A stretch of DNA of 64,000 nt from Bdellovibrionales bacterium (GCA_018646675.1 JABGUH010000034.1:1-64000), one strand, 5' to 3'. Shown: positions 7,984 to 16,766, counted from the first letter of the stretch. Numbers and translations are program-made. Notes: generated by a model from the letters alone, not told the origin.

Positions 7984-9188
7984 TACTCCTTAAGTCTTCC
8001 ACTTACAATTGAGATGGCAACTTTACTGATCACAGTATAAGAGAGTGCGCCAAATGCCCAGATCGCCAAACAGATAAAAAACTCGTGAATGGAGGGAGTA
8101 TACTCCACCACATCCCCTAAAGGTGAGGGAATAAAGCCTGGAATAATCAATCCCATCCCCTTTTCAGTCCAAATGCCTAGGATAGACAGGAGACATCCCC
8201 CTAACAGCCATGAAGTTTTACTACGTAGCACAGGAGTAACAAAAATGATGGTTGAGATAATATTAAAAGCGATTGCAGTCCAAATATATGGCACTAATGT
8301 AGAGTGACCGTGTAATCCTAAAAAGAGGTACTGCGCTGAAGCAACGTGAGAACTGTTGGTATAAAATTCTTTAAATACCTCACTTCCAAGTAAAAAGAGA
8401 TTGATTGGCATGGTAACCGAAGCGATGGTAATTAATAATTTTGAGACACTCTCTTTAACTCTAAAGTAGGGATGAAAACGGTTGATCAGATAGAAGATAA
8501 TAATTAGTAACGCTGGGCCAGCGGCAAATGCACTAATTAAAAATCGTGGTGCCATCAATGAGGTGTTCCAAAATGGACGACCTCCCAACCCGCTATACAA
8601 AAATGCAGTCACCGTATGAATGGAGACTGCCCAAAAAATTGAGATAATAACAAATGGCATGTAGTAGCGTCTGGTCGGCTGCTCACCACGATAGAGTTTG
8701 TATAATAGGTAACCTGGGATATGCATATTTAGTAACAAGTAACCATTTAAAACAATCACATCCCACGCCAAAATTGATTGTGGAAAATTTAAGCGGCCGA
8801 TAAAAGGAATTATGTGCCAAAAACGATCCGGACGGCCGAGATCAACTGCAATGAAGAGTAGACACATCAGCATGGCACAAAAAGCTAAAATCTCACCCAG
8901 CAATACAATCTCTTTTACATCGTCACGATGATAGATATAGGCGGGTACTACTAGTAAAACGGCTGCCGCTGCGACTCCCACCAGGAATGTGAAGTTAGCA
9001 ATATACGCTCCCCAACTAACCTGATCCACCATATTGGTCACGACCAGACCTTGGCTTAACTGCAAGTAGTAGCTATAAATTCCAGGCAGCAGCAGGGCGG
9101 TTAAAACCCCTACCCAAAGATAGTAGGTTTTACTACCGGAAAAAGACTCTTTAAACATGTTCAACCAAAATCGTATATATCTTGCCAT
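7983..9188 (-). CDS. NrfD/PsrC-family quinone-site membrane subunit
   Basis: 401 residues with about ten hydrophobic helices and very few charged stretches between them. The opening KTYYLWVGVLTALLLPGIYSY and the WGAYIANFTFLVGVAAAAV helix are typical of the NrfD/PsrC/DsrP/HmcC family. These proteins hold the quinol/quinone site of periplasmic oxidoreductases and pass electrons to a partner ferredoxin. It sits directly downstream of such a ferredoxin and two multiheme cytochromes, so I infer that it connects the quinone pool with the octaheme enzyme. Direction of electron flow is not readable from sequence. Confidence 0.85.
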   Translation of the reverse strand: MARYIRFWLNMFKESFSGSKTYYLWVGVLTALLLPGIYSYYLQLSQGLVVTNMVDQVSWGAYIANFTFLVGVAAAAVLLVVPAYIYHRDDVKEIVLLGEILAFCAMLMCLLFIAVDLGRPDRFWHIIPFIGRLNFPQSILAWDVIVLNGYLLLNMHIPGYLLYKLYRGEQPTRRYYMPFVIISIFWAVSIHTVTAFLYSGLGGRPFWNTSLMAPRFLISAFAAGPALLIIIFYLINRFHPYFRVKESVSKLLITIASVTMPINLFLLGSEVFKEFYTNSSHVASAQYLFLGLHGHSTLVPYIWTAIAFNIISTIIFVTPVLRSKTSWLLGGCLLSILGIWTEKGMGLIIPGFIPSPLGDVVEYTPSIHEFFICLAIWAFGALSYTVISKVAISIVSGRLKE

Positions 9189-9210
9189 CTCTTGTTACCC
9201 TCGCAAACGA

Positions 9211-10179
9211 TTAATCAAAGTAGTAGAAGAATTGAGGTACTGTATTTATCTCCTCTTTAAGCACAAAAACACTCTTCTGCTTTAAAATCTGACTAACCTC
9301 ACTCTCCGGATCATAAATATTGCCAAATTTTCTGGCCCCAGTAGGACAAGCTTCCAAACAGGCGGGATAACTCCCCTCTCTGGTTCGCTGTAGACAGAAA
9401 GTACATTTTTCCATTACCCCCTTACTTCTTACACGATTACTCAGATAGGATTGAGATGTGTTGATCGTACTAGCATCTAACTTGGGTTTTTTAAAATTAA
9501 AGTGTCGAGCTTCATAGGGGCATGCGGCCATGCAGTAGCGACAACCGATACACCAATCGTAGTCAACTACCACGATGCCATCTTTCTCCTTCCAGGTCGC
9601 TTCAATCGGGCATACTTTTGTACAAGGGGAGTTTTCACAGTGATTACATTGAACGGGAAGGTAGTAGTTCCCCTCTTTCGGAACCGACTCTCCTTTGTAA
9701 TAGCGATTACCCTTCTCAACATTCATTGTTCCCCGTGGCATCTCTAAAACTGTAATATATGCCATATCTGCAGGAAGGTTATTCTCTTGCTGACAGGCGG
9801 TAACACACTTACGACTACCATTACACTTAGAAAGATTTAAGGCGTAGACAAACTTCACCCCAGAGATAGGAGCAGGATCTGAGATAGAGACTTCAATCTC
9901 ATACTCCTTTTTCAGCTCTCGTTGTATCCGAGCAAAAACTTTTTTCTTATCCTCTGGAGTCATCTCGCGGTAGTGTTTTTGAAAAAAACTTTCAAATGAG
10001 AATGCACTAGCAGTTCCCATTGGAGCGACGGCAGCAGCTCCGGCAGCAACCGCCCCCTTTAAAAAAGATCGGCGTTTGACCTTCTGATTCAACAGCTGGC
10101 CACTCTTTTCACTCAAACGGTGCTCTAGGGATCTATTGGTGCTCTGCTCTTTTGTCCTATTTTCGCTCATAATTATCAT
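9211..10179 (-). CDS. Tat-exported 4x[4Fe-4S] ferredoxin-type electron-transfer subunit (NrfC/DsrO-like)
   Basis: 322 residues. A twin-arginine signal RRSFLKG at about residues 37-43, followed by an Ala-rich hydrophobic stretch, marks folded export to the periplasm. Four cysteine groups follow: CNGSRKCVTAC, CNHCENSPCTKVCP, CIGCRYCMAACP and CTFCLQRTREGSYPACLEACP. This is the four-cubane pattern of NrfC/DsrO/PsrB subunits. It should carry electrons between the NrfD-like membrane subunit encoded next and the multiheme cytochromes encoded upstream. An in-frame ATG three codons later is an equally possible start; neither has a strong ribosome-binding site. Confidence 0.88.
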   Translation of the reverse strand: MIIMSENRTKEQSTNRSLEHRLSEKSGQLLNQKVKRRSFLKGAVAAGAAAVAPMGTASAFSFESFFQKHYREMTPEDKKKVFARIQRELKKEYEIEVSISDPAPISGVKFVYALNLSKCNGSRKCVTACQQENNLPADMAYITVLEMPRGTMNVEKGNRYYKGESVPKEGNYYLPVQCNHCENSPCTKVCPIEATWKEKDGIVVVDYDWCIGCRYCMAACPYEARHFNFKKPKLDASTINTSQSYLSNRVRSKGVMEKCTFCLQRTREGSYPACLEACPTGARKFGNIYDPESEVSQILKQKSVFVLKEEINTVPQFFYYFD

Positions 10180-10208
10180 TCTCGTTTATTAGGTAATTGC
10201 TGATTAGT

Positions 10209-10700
10209 TTAGTGGTGTTTACCTGGCCTGACGGGAGGTGGGTCTGCGACAAACTGCTTAAATTTTGGATCATGAGCATTGTGACAGTCACTACAAAGCA
10301 GCCGGATCTTATCGTCCTTCCAACTACCTACCTGCTTGCCATGAATTCCACGCCTCCAGTCACTTCCTTTCTCACCATGGCACTGAATACAGACCAAATG
10401 GCTCTGATCAAAGGAGATGGTTGTACCATTCAGCAACTTTAACTGATCACTATTACTATCGCTATGACAGACCGTGCACTGATTAATTCTCTTCATATGT
10501 TTCAGAGCAAGTTCTTCATGATTACCTTCAATTGGAGTCTCAATCGCCCCGTCGCTTAAAGTATCATGGCACTCGCTACAGGGAAAATTTTCCAGTCCCA
10601 TCTCCCGCTTCTGTAAAACCACCTTGCCATAGAGAGCAACAGGTAGAACAGAGAGTAAGAACCAACACTGCAAACTTATCAACCATTTACCACTTATCAT
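10209..10700 (-). CDS. Periplasmic tetraheme cytochrome c
   Basis: 163 residues with an N-terminal signal segment (ISLQCWFLLSVLPVALYG) and four CxxCH heme sites at residues 41, 75, 104 and 136. Many additional histidines can serve as distal ligands, and the tail is rich in Pro, His and Lys. Size and heme number fit a small electron shuttle comparable in role to NrfB, which hands electrons between a ferredoxin subunit and a catalytic multiheme enzyme. It lies between the octaheme gene and the ferredoxin gene, but is separated from the former by a terminator hairpin. Confidence 0.88.
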   Translation of the reverse strand: MISGKWLISLQCWFLLSVLPVALYGKVVLQKREMGLENFPCSECHDTLSDGAIETPIEGNHEELALKHMKRINQCTVCHSDSNSDQLKLLNGTTISFDQSHLVCIQCHGEKGSDWRRGIHGKQVGSWKDDKIRLLCSDCHNAHDPKFKQFVADPPPVRPGKHH

Positions 10701-10717
10701 TCACTACCTCTGTAAAA

Positions 10718-10754
10718 AAGGGAGCTTCCTTGAGAATTCAGAGGAAGCTCCCTT
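10718..10754 (-). terminator. Intra-operon intrinsic terminator downstream of the octaheme cytochrome gene
   Basis: A perfect 13-bp stem, AAGGGAGCTTCCT paired with AGGAAGCTCCCTT, encloses an 11-base loop and is followed on the minus strand by six T residues. It lies 35 bases after the octaheme stop and just before the tetraheme cytochrome start. It should stop or attenuate transcription between these two co-directional genes. Confidence 0.85.
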
Positions 10755-10788
10755 GGAAATCTAACTATACAATCTAATCTTAAAAAAA

Positions 10789-12246
10789 CTACTTACTATA
10801 ACGCTTCTTGAACTCAGCGGCTCTCTTCTTTCTTTTTGCTTTCTCAGCAGGAGAAATCTTTCCAAGATACCACTTGTGATCTGATGTGTTTAGCACTTCA
10901 TTTAGCTTAGCTTTTAGCTTCTTAGCAGCTGCTTGCTTTTTAGCATTTTTGGAGTGCATTCCCTTCTCAATCAACTCTTTAAGCTCAGGAACCATCTCAG
11001 TATAGAAGTTCTTGGCCAGATCATAAGTACCATGCCAGTGAGTATAATCAGGTCCCATCATAGAGGCTGCGTGACGAGCACGGCGTCCCTCGTGGTGCCA
11101 TAGTTCAAACCAGACAAAGTCAAGTTTGTTAGAAAATTTCACTGGGTTTAATAGAGGCTTAGCCGCTGCATAGAGCGCCTTACCAGGAGCTGCATACTTT
11201 GTGTTGTAAAGATCAATTAGACCATCATACTGGATATAAAAAGCGTTAACATAGCTCTTATTGTGACAACTATGACAAACATTTTTCATATTCTTACGAC
11301 GAGTCTTCCAAGAGACTTTCGCTCCAGGTAGTCCAAGTTTCTTATCAGAAAGCTCAGGACGAACAGACATAATCGGACGGTTGTTCCAAGAAATTCTCAT
11401 CCCAATATCGTGAGTAACAGGTAGGCTTCTGGTGGCTGACATGTGACAGGTGGCACAAGTCGGAGCAGCATCATAGTCCTTACCAACAATCCAGCTAGGA
11501 TTATCAAGATTCATCTTATCTTTATTAGCGTGATAAGCGATACCGTGCTTAGACTCTTCGTAAATTTCAATCTGTGGATGGTCTGGTCCCATGTGACACT
11601 TACCACAGTTTTCAGGCTGACGAGCTTGAGCAACTGAGAAGCGGTGACGGCTGTGACAAGCAGAACATGATCCCCGAGATCCATCTGGATTCAAACGGCC
11701 AATACCAGTGTTCGGCCATGTGGCTGGATCCAATTTACCTTTGCCACCCTTAAGAACTATTACTTCTGATCCGTGACACTGCCAACATCCACTAACGGCT
11801 GCTGCAGATACACCTTCAGGGTGTCCTTCTGTTATTAGGCCTTGGTTGCCTTCAACAACTTCAGCTAAGATATTATCAAGTGATCCAAGAATCTTTCCAC
11901 CAGCAGCGTGATGACTTTCGGAAAACTCTTTTACCTCTCTAGCGTGACACTTAGAGCAGTCCTTGGGGGAGACGATGATTGAGATACGCTGCTTATGGTG
12001 CATAAAAGCGTCTTTGTCGCCCGACTTGGCTTGGTGGCACTCAAGACACCCAACATTTGCGCGATTGTGAGAAGAGGCTCGCCACATTTTAACAATCGAT
12101 GGCGTTACTTTCTGCTTTTCATGACAAGCAATACACTTTTTACTCGCCTTACTTAAGACGTCTGGCGTGGTCTTTGCTTGCGCTGAAACGCTGGCCAAAA
12201 GCCCAACGAGAAGCAAACAACTGAATAGAACTTTAACTCTGCTCAT
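10789..12246 (-). CDS. Octaheme cytochrome c of the hydroxylamine oxidoreductase (HAO) family
   Basis: The start is ATG 12246, with GAGGAG seven bases before it; the frame stays open to 12267. About 485 residues: a signal peptide ending ASVSAQA, then eight CxxCH sites near residues 38, 67, 97, 154, 194, 214, 264 and 324. The C-terminal region carries HHEGRRARHAASMMGPDY and YTHWHG, an arrangement seen in HAO-family enzymes, and the tail is Lys-rich. HAO-family members oxidise hydroxylamine or hydrazine, or reduce nitrite or hydroxylamine. True HAO has a tyrosine cross-link to the catalytic heme; Tyr401 in the PDYTHWHG motif is a candidate, but equivalence is not proven here. The neighbouring NrfC/D-like genes suggest a quinone-linked, perhaps reductive, role. 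Confidence 0.85.
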   Translation of the reverse strand: MSRVKVLFSCLLLVGLLASVSAQAKTTPDVLSKASKKCIACHEKQKVTPSIVKMWRASSHNRANVGCLECHQAKSGDKDAFMHHKQRISIIVSPKDCSKCHAREVKEFSESHHAAGGKILGSLDNILAEVVEGNQGLITEGHPEGVSAAAVSGCWQCHGSEVIVLKGGKGKLDPATWPNTGIGRLNPDGSRGSCSACHSRHRFSVAQARQPENCGKCHMGPDHPQIEIYEESKHGIAYHANKDKMNLDNPSWIVGKDYDAAPTCATCHMSATRSLPVTHDIGMRISWNNRPIMSVRPELSDKKLGLPGAKVSWKTRRKNMKNVCHSCHNKSYVNAFYIQYDGLIDLYNTKYAAPGKALYAAAKPLLNPVKFSNKLDFVWFELWHHEGRRARHAASMMGPDYTHWHGTYDLAKNFYTEMVPELKELIEKGMHSKNAKKQAAAKKLKAKLNEVLNTSDHKWYLGKISPAEKAKRKKRAAEFKKRYSK

Positions 12247-12448
12247 ACTAATTCTCCTCACCATCATGGTAGATCAATTGTTAAAAAAAAATAAAATAAA
12301 CATATATATACTAAGGGGCTTTATAATACAGAAAACTAACAATTTGAGAAGAGAGGTACCGCTTAAAAAAAAACTGATAAATATTAGGGTTCAACGGTGA
12401 CGTTGATCAGTATGCCATATGTGGCGCTACGCAGTATGCGCGCGGCGT

Positions 12449-13741
12449 TTACTGCTCAACAACTACTGACACTTGCGATAGGATCTTTTTGATGGTCTTC
12501 TCCTCTCGAATAGCAAAAAGCATATTGCTCTTAATTTTGTCATCTGACAGGTAGTATTTTCGTAGCTGCTCAGTCTCAATTCCTGTTTTTTCGGAGGTCT
12601 CAGCAATCTTCTCTTCTAAATCTTCATCCCCGGCCTCAATCTCAAACTTACGAGAGAGATGATCCAAGATAAGCCCAGAACGAACCTGGAACTCTGCTTT
12701 AGTTCGTAGATCCTCAGACCACTTCTCAAAGTAATCTTTGCTCTGCTCTTCGTTGAAGCCCTGCTGGCCCAAAGTCTTCTCTAAATCCTGCTTTAGAAAG
12801 TCCTCCTGTTGAAAGACCATGGCATTAGGAACATCAAACTGATTATCTGCCACTAGCTTTTCAACCAACTCCTGGCGAACCTTATCTTCACTGGCCCGCT
12901 GCTTCTCAAGAACTCCATTATTACGAGTCTTGGTTTCAAAGTCCTCAATCGAATCAAATCCAAATTCCTTGGCCAACTCTTCAGTTAACTCCGGAGTCTT
13001 TTGAACTTTAATCTCTAGTAGATCAACCTCAAAGAGAACATCCATCCCTTTCAGGTCTGCTGCTTGATAGTCCTCCGGGAAAACAACTTTTACTTCACGG
13101 TTCTCGCCCTTCTTCATACCGAGCATACCCTCTTCAAATCCAGGAATAAACTGTCCCGAGCCAATCTCTAAGAGGAACTCCTTACCATGCATATTTTCAG
13201 GACGCTCACCATCAGGTTTGACCCCCTGAAAATTCATTACTGCGTAGTGGCCTTTATCTAAGCTCACACTATCATCATCAACTACAATCATCTCTGCCTT
13301 GGCCCGTAACTGATCGGCCCTAACCTGCTCTAACTCCTCATCACTAAATTCTGCCTTCTCCTGTTTGAACTCATATCCGGTATAATCCGTTAACTCTAGA
13401 TCTGGAAATAGCTCAAGGGTAACAGAGAAAGTCATCTTCTCTTGTGACTTATAATCTATATCTCCAAATATTGGCTCACCGACAACCTTAAGGTCGCTCT
13501 CATTAATAGCAGTATAGAGTTGAGTAGAGACAAAGGTATTCAATGCCTCACTCTCTACTTCACGCCCATAGAGCTGCTGAACCATCTCCATCGGAGCCTT
13601 TCCTTTGCGAAAGCCCTTGATGCTAATACTCTGCCTCTTTTTGTTCAGCTTCTGTTGTATCTCGGAAGTGAGATCCATCGACTCAAAGGTGAAAATAAGT
13701 TTTTTTGTACAGGAGTTAATCTCTTCGACAGAATAGGACAT
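12449..13741 (-). CDS. tig: Trigger factor (ribosome-associated chaperone)
   Basis: 430 residues, the normal length. The N-terminal ribosome-binding domain carries the signature GFRKGKAP at about residues 43-50, which docks on ribosomal protein L23. A central FKBP-type prolyl isomerase domain (about 160-245, including MNFQGVKPDGE and GSGQFIPGFEEGM) and an alpha-helical C-terminal chaperone domain follow. It binds nascent chains at the exit tunnel in the cytoplasm. It stands as a single gene downstream of truA in the same direction, with 97 bases between. Confidence 0.95.
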   Translation of the reverse strand: MSYSVEEINSCTKKLIFTFESMDLTSEIQQKLNKKRQSISIKGFRKGKAPMEMVQQLYGREVESEALNTFVSTQLYTAINESDLKVVGEPIFGDIDYKSQEKMTFSVTLELFPDLELTDYTGYEFKQEKAEFSDEELEQVRADQLRAKAEMIVVDDDSVSLDKGHYAVMNFQGVKPDGERPENMHGKEFLLEIGSGQFIPGFEEGMLGMKKGENREVKVVFPEDYQAADLKGMDVLFEVDLLEIKVQKTPELTEELAKEFGFDSIEDFETKTRNNGVLEKQRASEDKVRQELVEKLVADNQFDVPNAMVFQQEDFLKQDLEKTLGQQGFNEEQSKDYFEKWSEDLRTKAEFQVRSGLILDHLSRKFEIEAGDEDLEEKIAETSEKTGIETEQLRKYYLSDDKIKSNMLFAIREEKTIKKILSQVSVVVEQ

Positions 13742-13838
13742 GTTACTACCTCAATGTTTGAATAAAGCTTTTAAAACTGGGGTTTCTATAGCAATGAGCG
13801 GTGGTTAAGTCAAATTAGTAGACCTGTACTATTGAGTC

Positions 13839-14609
13839 TCAACCACCAATAGATTTTAAGTAGAGCCCTTGGGGCGGCGCAACAACGCCAATTTTTCCCT
13901 CAGTTTGTAATGAAATGGCATGGGCCAACTCCTCTAAGGAAACCCTCCCACGTCCAACCTCCCAAATTGCCCCAATCAGTAGGCGTACCATCTGCTTCAA
14001 AAAACCATTGCCGGCAACTTTGAATAGATAGTGCTCTGGGATCACTACCCCACCAACATCCAAAGAAGAAACATTTGTAATTTCAGATAAATATATTGTC
14101 CTTTCAGTTGTTGGTGTTTCCGATCCAGTACAGTAGAAGTTGGCAAAATCATGCTGGCCAATAAACAGCGCCGCTGCTGCCTGCATCTTGCTCAAGTCCA
14201 GGGCATGGGGATAGTGGGCGATAAGATCCACCCAAAAAGGGGATAGCTGTGACTGAGAGCTAAATAGGTAGTGATACTCCTTTTTACCGGCATCTCTAAT
14301 CGGGTGGAAAGATGGTGAGCAACACTCAATTTTTAAAAAGGAAATAGTGGCAGGCAGCAGGGAGTTTAGCCCACGCATTAGGGCATCAGGGTCGATATCA
14401 AGGGGGATCTCCATACGAACCCACTGCATGCGTGCGTGTACGCCAGCATCGGTACGGCTGGCCCCGACAGTCTTAATGCTTTCACTTTTGCAAATTCTGC
14501 CAAGGGCTTGGTTAATCTGTCCTTGAACGGTCTCTGCCGCGCGAGATTGGATCTGCCAACCTAGAAAGCCGGTACCTCGGTACTCTAATACTCCCTTATA
14601 AAAATTCAA
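13839..14609 (-). CDS. truA: tRNA pseudouridine(38-40) synthase
   Basis: About 256 residues. The catalytic aspartate lies in ASRTDAGVHA, and the N-terminal LEYRGTGFLGWQ and the GQHDFANFYCTG segment are TruA hallmarks. The enzyme makes pseudouridine at positions 38-40 of tRNA anticodon arms. I start it at TTG 14609, which gives the standard N-terminus MNFYKGVLEYRGT and overlaps the upstream gene by 14 bases. An upstream ATG would add about 15 residues and overlap far more. Confidence 0.92.
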   Translation of the reverse strand: MNFYKGVLEYRGTGFLGWQIQSRAAETVQGQINQALGRICKSESIKTVGASRTDAGVHARMQWVRMEIPLDIDPDALMRGLNSLLPATISFLKIECCSPSFHPIRDAGKKEYHYLFSSQSQLSPFWVDLIAHYPHALDLSKMQAAAALFIGQHDFANFYCTGSETPTTERTIYLSEITNVSSLDVGGVVIPEHYLFKVAGNGFLKQMVRLLIGAIWEVGRGRVSLEELAHAISLQTEGKIGVVAPPQGLYLKSIGG

Positions 14610-15432
14610 AGCTGAAACCAGCGCCCCAAGATACTCCTGAGATGGAAATTTCATCTTGAAAATTTGCGTAGCTACGGAGCTTAACAATTAGATCGAGGTG
14701 AAAGCGAGTGATACTATATTTTGAAAAGAAATTAAAACCTTGTTCGGGGTAGATTGCCGCCAAATCGGTCTTTAATTTAAGAGTAGCAAAGTATCCCCAT
14801 CCCATCTGCCGTCGGTGCTTATACTTCTCTCCATTCTCCATATCATTTCTAGACTGAAAAAGAGCGACTGCGGATGGCCCAGCAGAAGTTCCCAGCTTAA
14901 ACCAGCTCCCAACTGGGACCTCCATCATCAAAAATGGTTCCACAGGAACTGTCCACAAGGAAAACTGTGTCTCACTGAGAGTGCCACTACTAAACATCCC
15001 TCGACCTTGTGAAAAACTAGCGGAAAGATTCACCCCCCACGCAAAGTCAGCCCAGCCGCGATGAAAGAACCTACCGTTGGAGATCTCCAAATATCCGGCC
15101 CGTGTTGAATCTGTACTTTGCTCAAATATTTTTTGAAATGTGGAGTTCGGACTGACAACAGAGTAGGCATCCGCAACATAACTGAAAGCAAAAATAGAGT
15201 CCGCCTTGCCATGAACCCTGCGACTTAATTCACTATAATTATACTTGGATAAAACTAACCGGGCGTCATCTTTACTAACTGCTTTTTTTGATTTGGGCTC
15301 TGATAAAAAAGTTGGGAAGCTCCAAATCTCCTGCAACTCCTCATCGCTGGCCAACCCAACTTCATCTTGAGCAAAAGCTTGAGGCAGAAGTCCCACCACA
15401 AGTAATAACAGTGCGATTCTAATTATCATCAT
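14596..15432 (-). CDS. Exported protein of unknown function, probable outer-membrane or periplasmic beta protein
   Basis: About 278 residues from ATG 15432, which overlaps the pssA end by 14 bases. A clear signal peptide (IRIALLLLVVGLLPQAFA followed by QDE) precedes a region of alternating hydrophobic and aromatic residues with strands such as FFHRGWADFAWGVNLSASF, FLMMEVPVGSWFKLGTSAG and GWGYFATLKLKTDL, ending in GFSFEFL. The terminal aromatic residue and strand pattern fit an outer-membrane beta-barrel of eight to ten strands. I recognise no named family. It sits between pssA and truA in one operon. Confidence 0.65.
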   Translation of the reverse strand: MMIIRIALLLLVVGLLPQAFAQDEVGLASDEELQEIWSFPTFLSEPKSKKAVSKDDARLVLSKYNYSELSRRVHGKADSIFAFSYVADAYSVVSPNSTFQKIFEQSTDSTRAGYLEISNGRFFHRGWADFAWGVNLSASFSQGRGMFSSGTLSETQFSLWTVPVEPFLMMEVPVGSWFKLGTSAGPSAVALFQSRNDMENGEKYKHRRQMGWGYFATLKLKTDLAAIYPEQGFNFFSKYSITRFHLDLIVKLRSYANFQDEISISGVSWGAGFSFEFL

Positions 15433-16159
15433 CCTTCCATAAAAAGATATCTTGAAAATCACCTTTATGCAGTAAAAAGTAGACTACTGAACTAATGACA
15501 TAACCATTAACAATCAAACCAAGCATCAACTCCTCATACAGCACTAATAGAACAAATAACGCCAGTATTATGGCCAAACAGGTCTTCATATGTTTCCGCA
15601 CAAAATCTGAATCTTTAAAGGAGGGAAAAGGGATGTTACTAATCATGAGGAGCGAGAACACCAGCACATAGGGAATCGTTACAAAAGGGTGGCCAAGCAG
15701 TGAGCCAAATTCCAAAAACCCAAGGACCAATCCCACTAAAGCTAAAGCTGCTCCGGGAATGGGCATACCCTGAAAGTAATTGCTAGAGACCTTCTCAATA
15801 TTGGCATTAAAACGTGCCAATCTAAGTGCTCCACAGAGTAGGAAAACAAAAGAGAGTACTAAGCCACTACGTCCCCAATCCAGAAAAAAACATTGGTAAA
15901 CCAATATCGAAGGTGCAACACCAAAGGAGACAACATCGCTAATAGAATCAAACTGCTCCCCAAACTGAGACTGGGTACCAGTCAAGCGAGCAACCCTGCC
16001 ATCGACAGAATCAAATACTGCACCTAAAAGTAGTAAAATCGAAGCTAGATAGAAGTTATGCTGAATAGACTGAGTGATACTGGCAAACCCACACCCCATA
16101 TTAAGAGCGGTAAAGATGTTAGGTAAAAAATAGGCAAATCTTTTTGAGTCACTAATCAT
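15419..16159 (-). CDS. pssA: CDP-diacylglycerol--serine O-phosphatidyltransferase
   Basis: About 246 residues with six to eight membrane helices. The CDP-alcohol phosphatidyltransferase signature is complete: D50, D53-G54, A57-R58, G67, D71 and D75 within the DSVDGRVAR...GEQFDSISD region. It makes phosphatidylserine from CDP-diacylglycerol and serine at the inner membrane. Start ATG 16159 (MISDSKRF) is chosen as the first ATG after the upstream stop at 16164. The immediately upstream gene is a phosphatidylserine-decarboxylase homologue, the usual pathway partner. Confidence 0.92.
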   Translation of the reverse strand: MISDSKRFAYFLPNIFTALNMGCGFASITQSIQHNFYLASILLLLGAVFDSVDGRVARLTGTQSQFGEQFDSISDVVSFGVAPSILVYQCFFLDWGRSGLVLSFVFLLCGALRLARFNANIEKVSSNYFQGMPIPGAALALVGLVLGFLEFGSLLGHPFVTIPYVLVFSLLMISNIPFPSFKDSDFVRKHMKTCLAIILALFVLLVLYEELMLGLIVNGYVISSVVYFLLHKGDFQDIFLWKDDDN

Positions 16160-16163
16160 ATAA

Positions 16164-16766
16164 TTACTCTTTCTCTCGATTATTGCTGGCAGGAGGAACT
16201 GCAATTGCAGTCTCATCGCCAAATATTTTTTCTCCCTCACTTACCAATATTCTATAGCTATTTGGTAGATATAGCAAAACTGTCCCACGAAAGGGAAAAA
16301 AACCAAAATTTGCTCCTCGCTCCCCTCGATCACCAATTTCTAGCCAATTCTTTGCGAAATATCCAAACCGAGATCGAAGTAAGTGCAGCCCCACCTTGGT
16401 CCCTTGTGGGCAGCGAAAGATCAGTACCTCACCAACTTCCGGTGTGGCGGTCTGACGTTCAACAATATGCCGATTAGAGACTTCTGACGTAAGGGGAACA
16501 AACAGGTTGGCCGCATCAAACCAGCCCTTTTGAATCGATACTCTAACTAGGTTATTACCAAAAAGGGGGTGGGATTCAATCGCTGCAACCTCTCTAACCA
16601 TTCCGGTTATCGGAGAGAGGGCCGCCTCACTTACTCCGCCAATTTTATGACTCAGTCCTTGATGTCCTTTTCTAAATAGCAGATTGAACAACAGATAGAT
16701 CGCTAAAACCATCGACGAAAAATAGTGAATTCCACCATAGTACCCTAGTCCTATCACTATTATCAT
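16164..16766 (-). CDS. Phosphatidylserine decarboxylase homologue with altered catalytic motifs
   Basis: 200 residues, the length of short bacterial Psd proenzymes, with two N-terminal membrane helices and the position next to pssA expected of psd. However, key motifs differ. The SPADG motif reads SPITG (51-55), the VHxNR segment reads AANLF (85-89), and the autocleavage Gly-Ser that yields the pyruvoyl group reads Gly161-Thr162 in the segment FRGTVLLYLP. The frame is intact, so this is not an ordinary broken gene. It may be a regulatory or structural homologue, or an enzyme using an unusual site. A functional Psd would then lie elsewhere. Confidence 0.7.
   Translation of the reverse strand: MIIVIGLGYYGGIHYFSSMVLAIYLLFNLLFRKGHQGLSHKIGGVSEAALSPITGMVREVAAIESHPLFGNNLVRVSIQKGWFDAANLFVPLTSEVSNRHIVERQTATPEVGEVLIFRCPQGTKVGLHLLRSRFGYFAKNWLEIGDRGERGANFGFFPFRGTVLLYLPNSYRILVSEGEKIFGDETAIAVPPASNNREKE

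Noticed and set aside
10789-12246. A confident call of true hydroxylamine oxidoreductase
   Set aside because: Eight CxxCH sites and family motifs are seen, but the cross-linking tyrosine could not be proven by alignment and the context lacks ammonia-oxidiser genes. Only the family is claimed.
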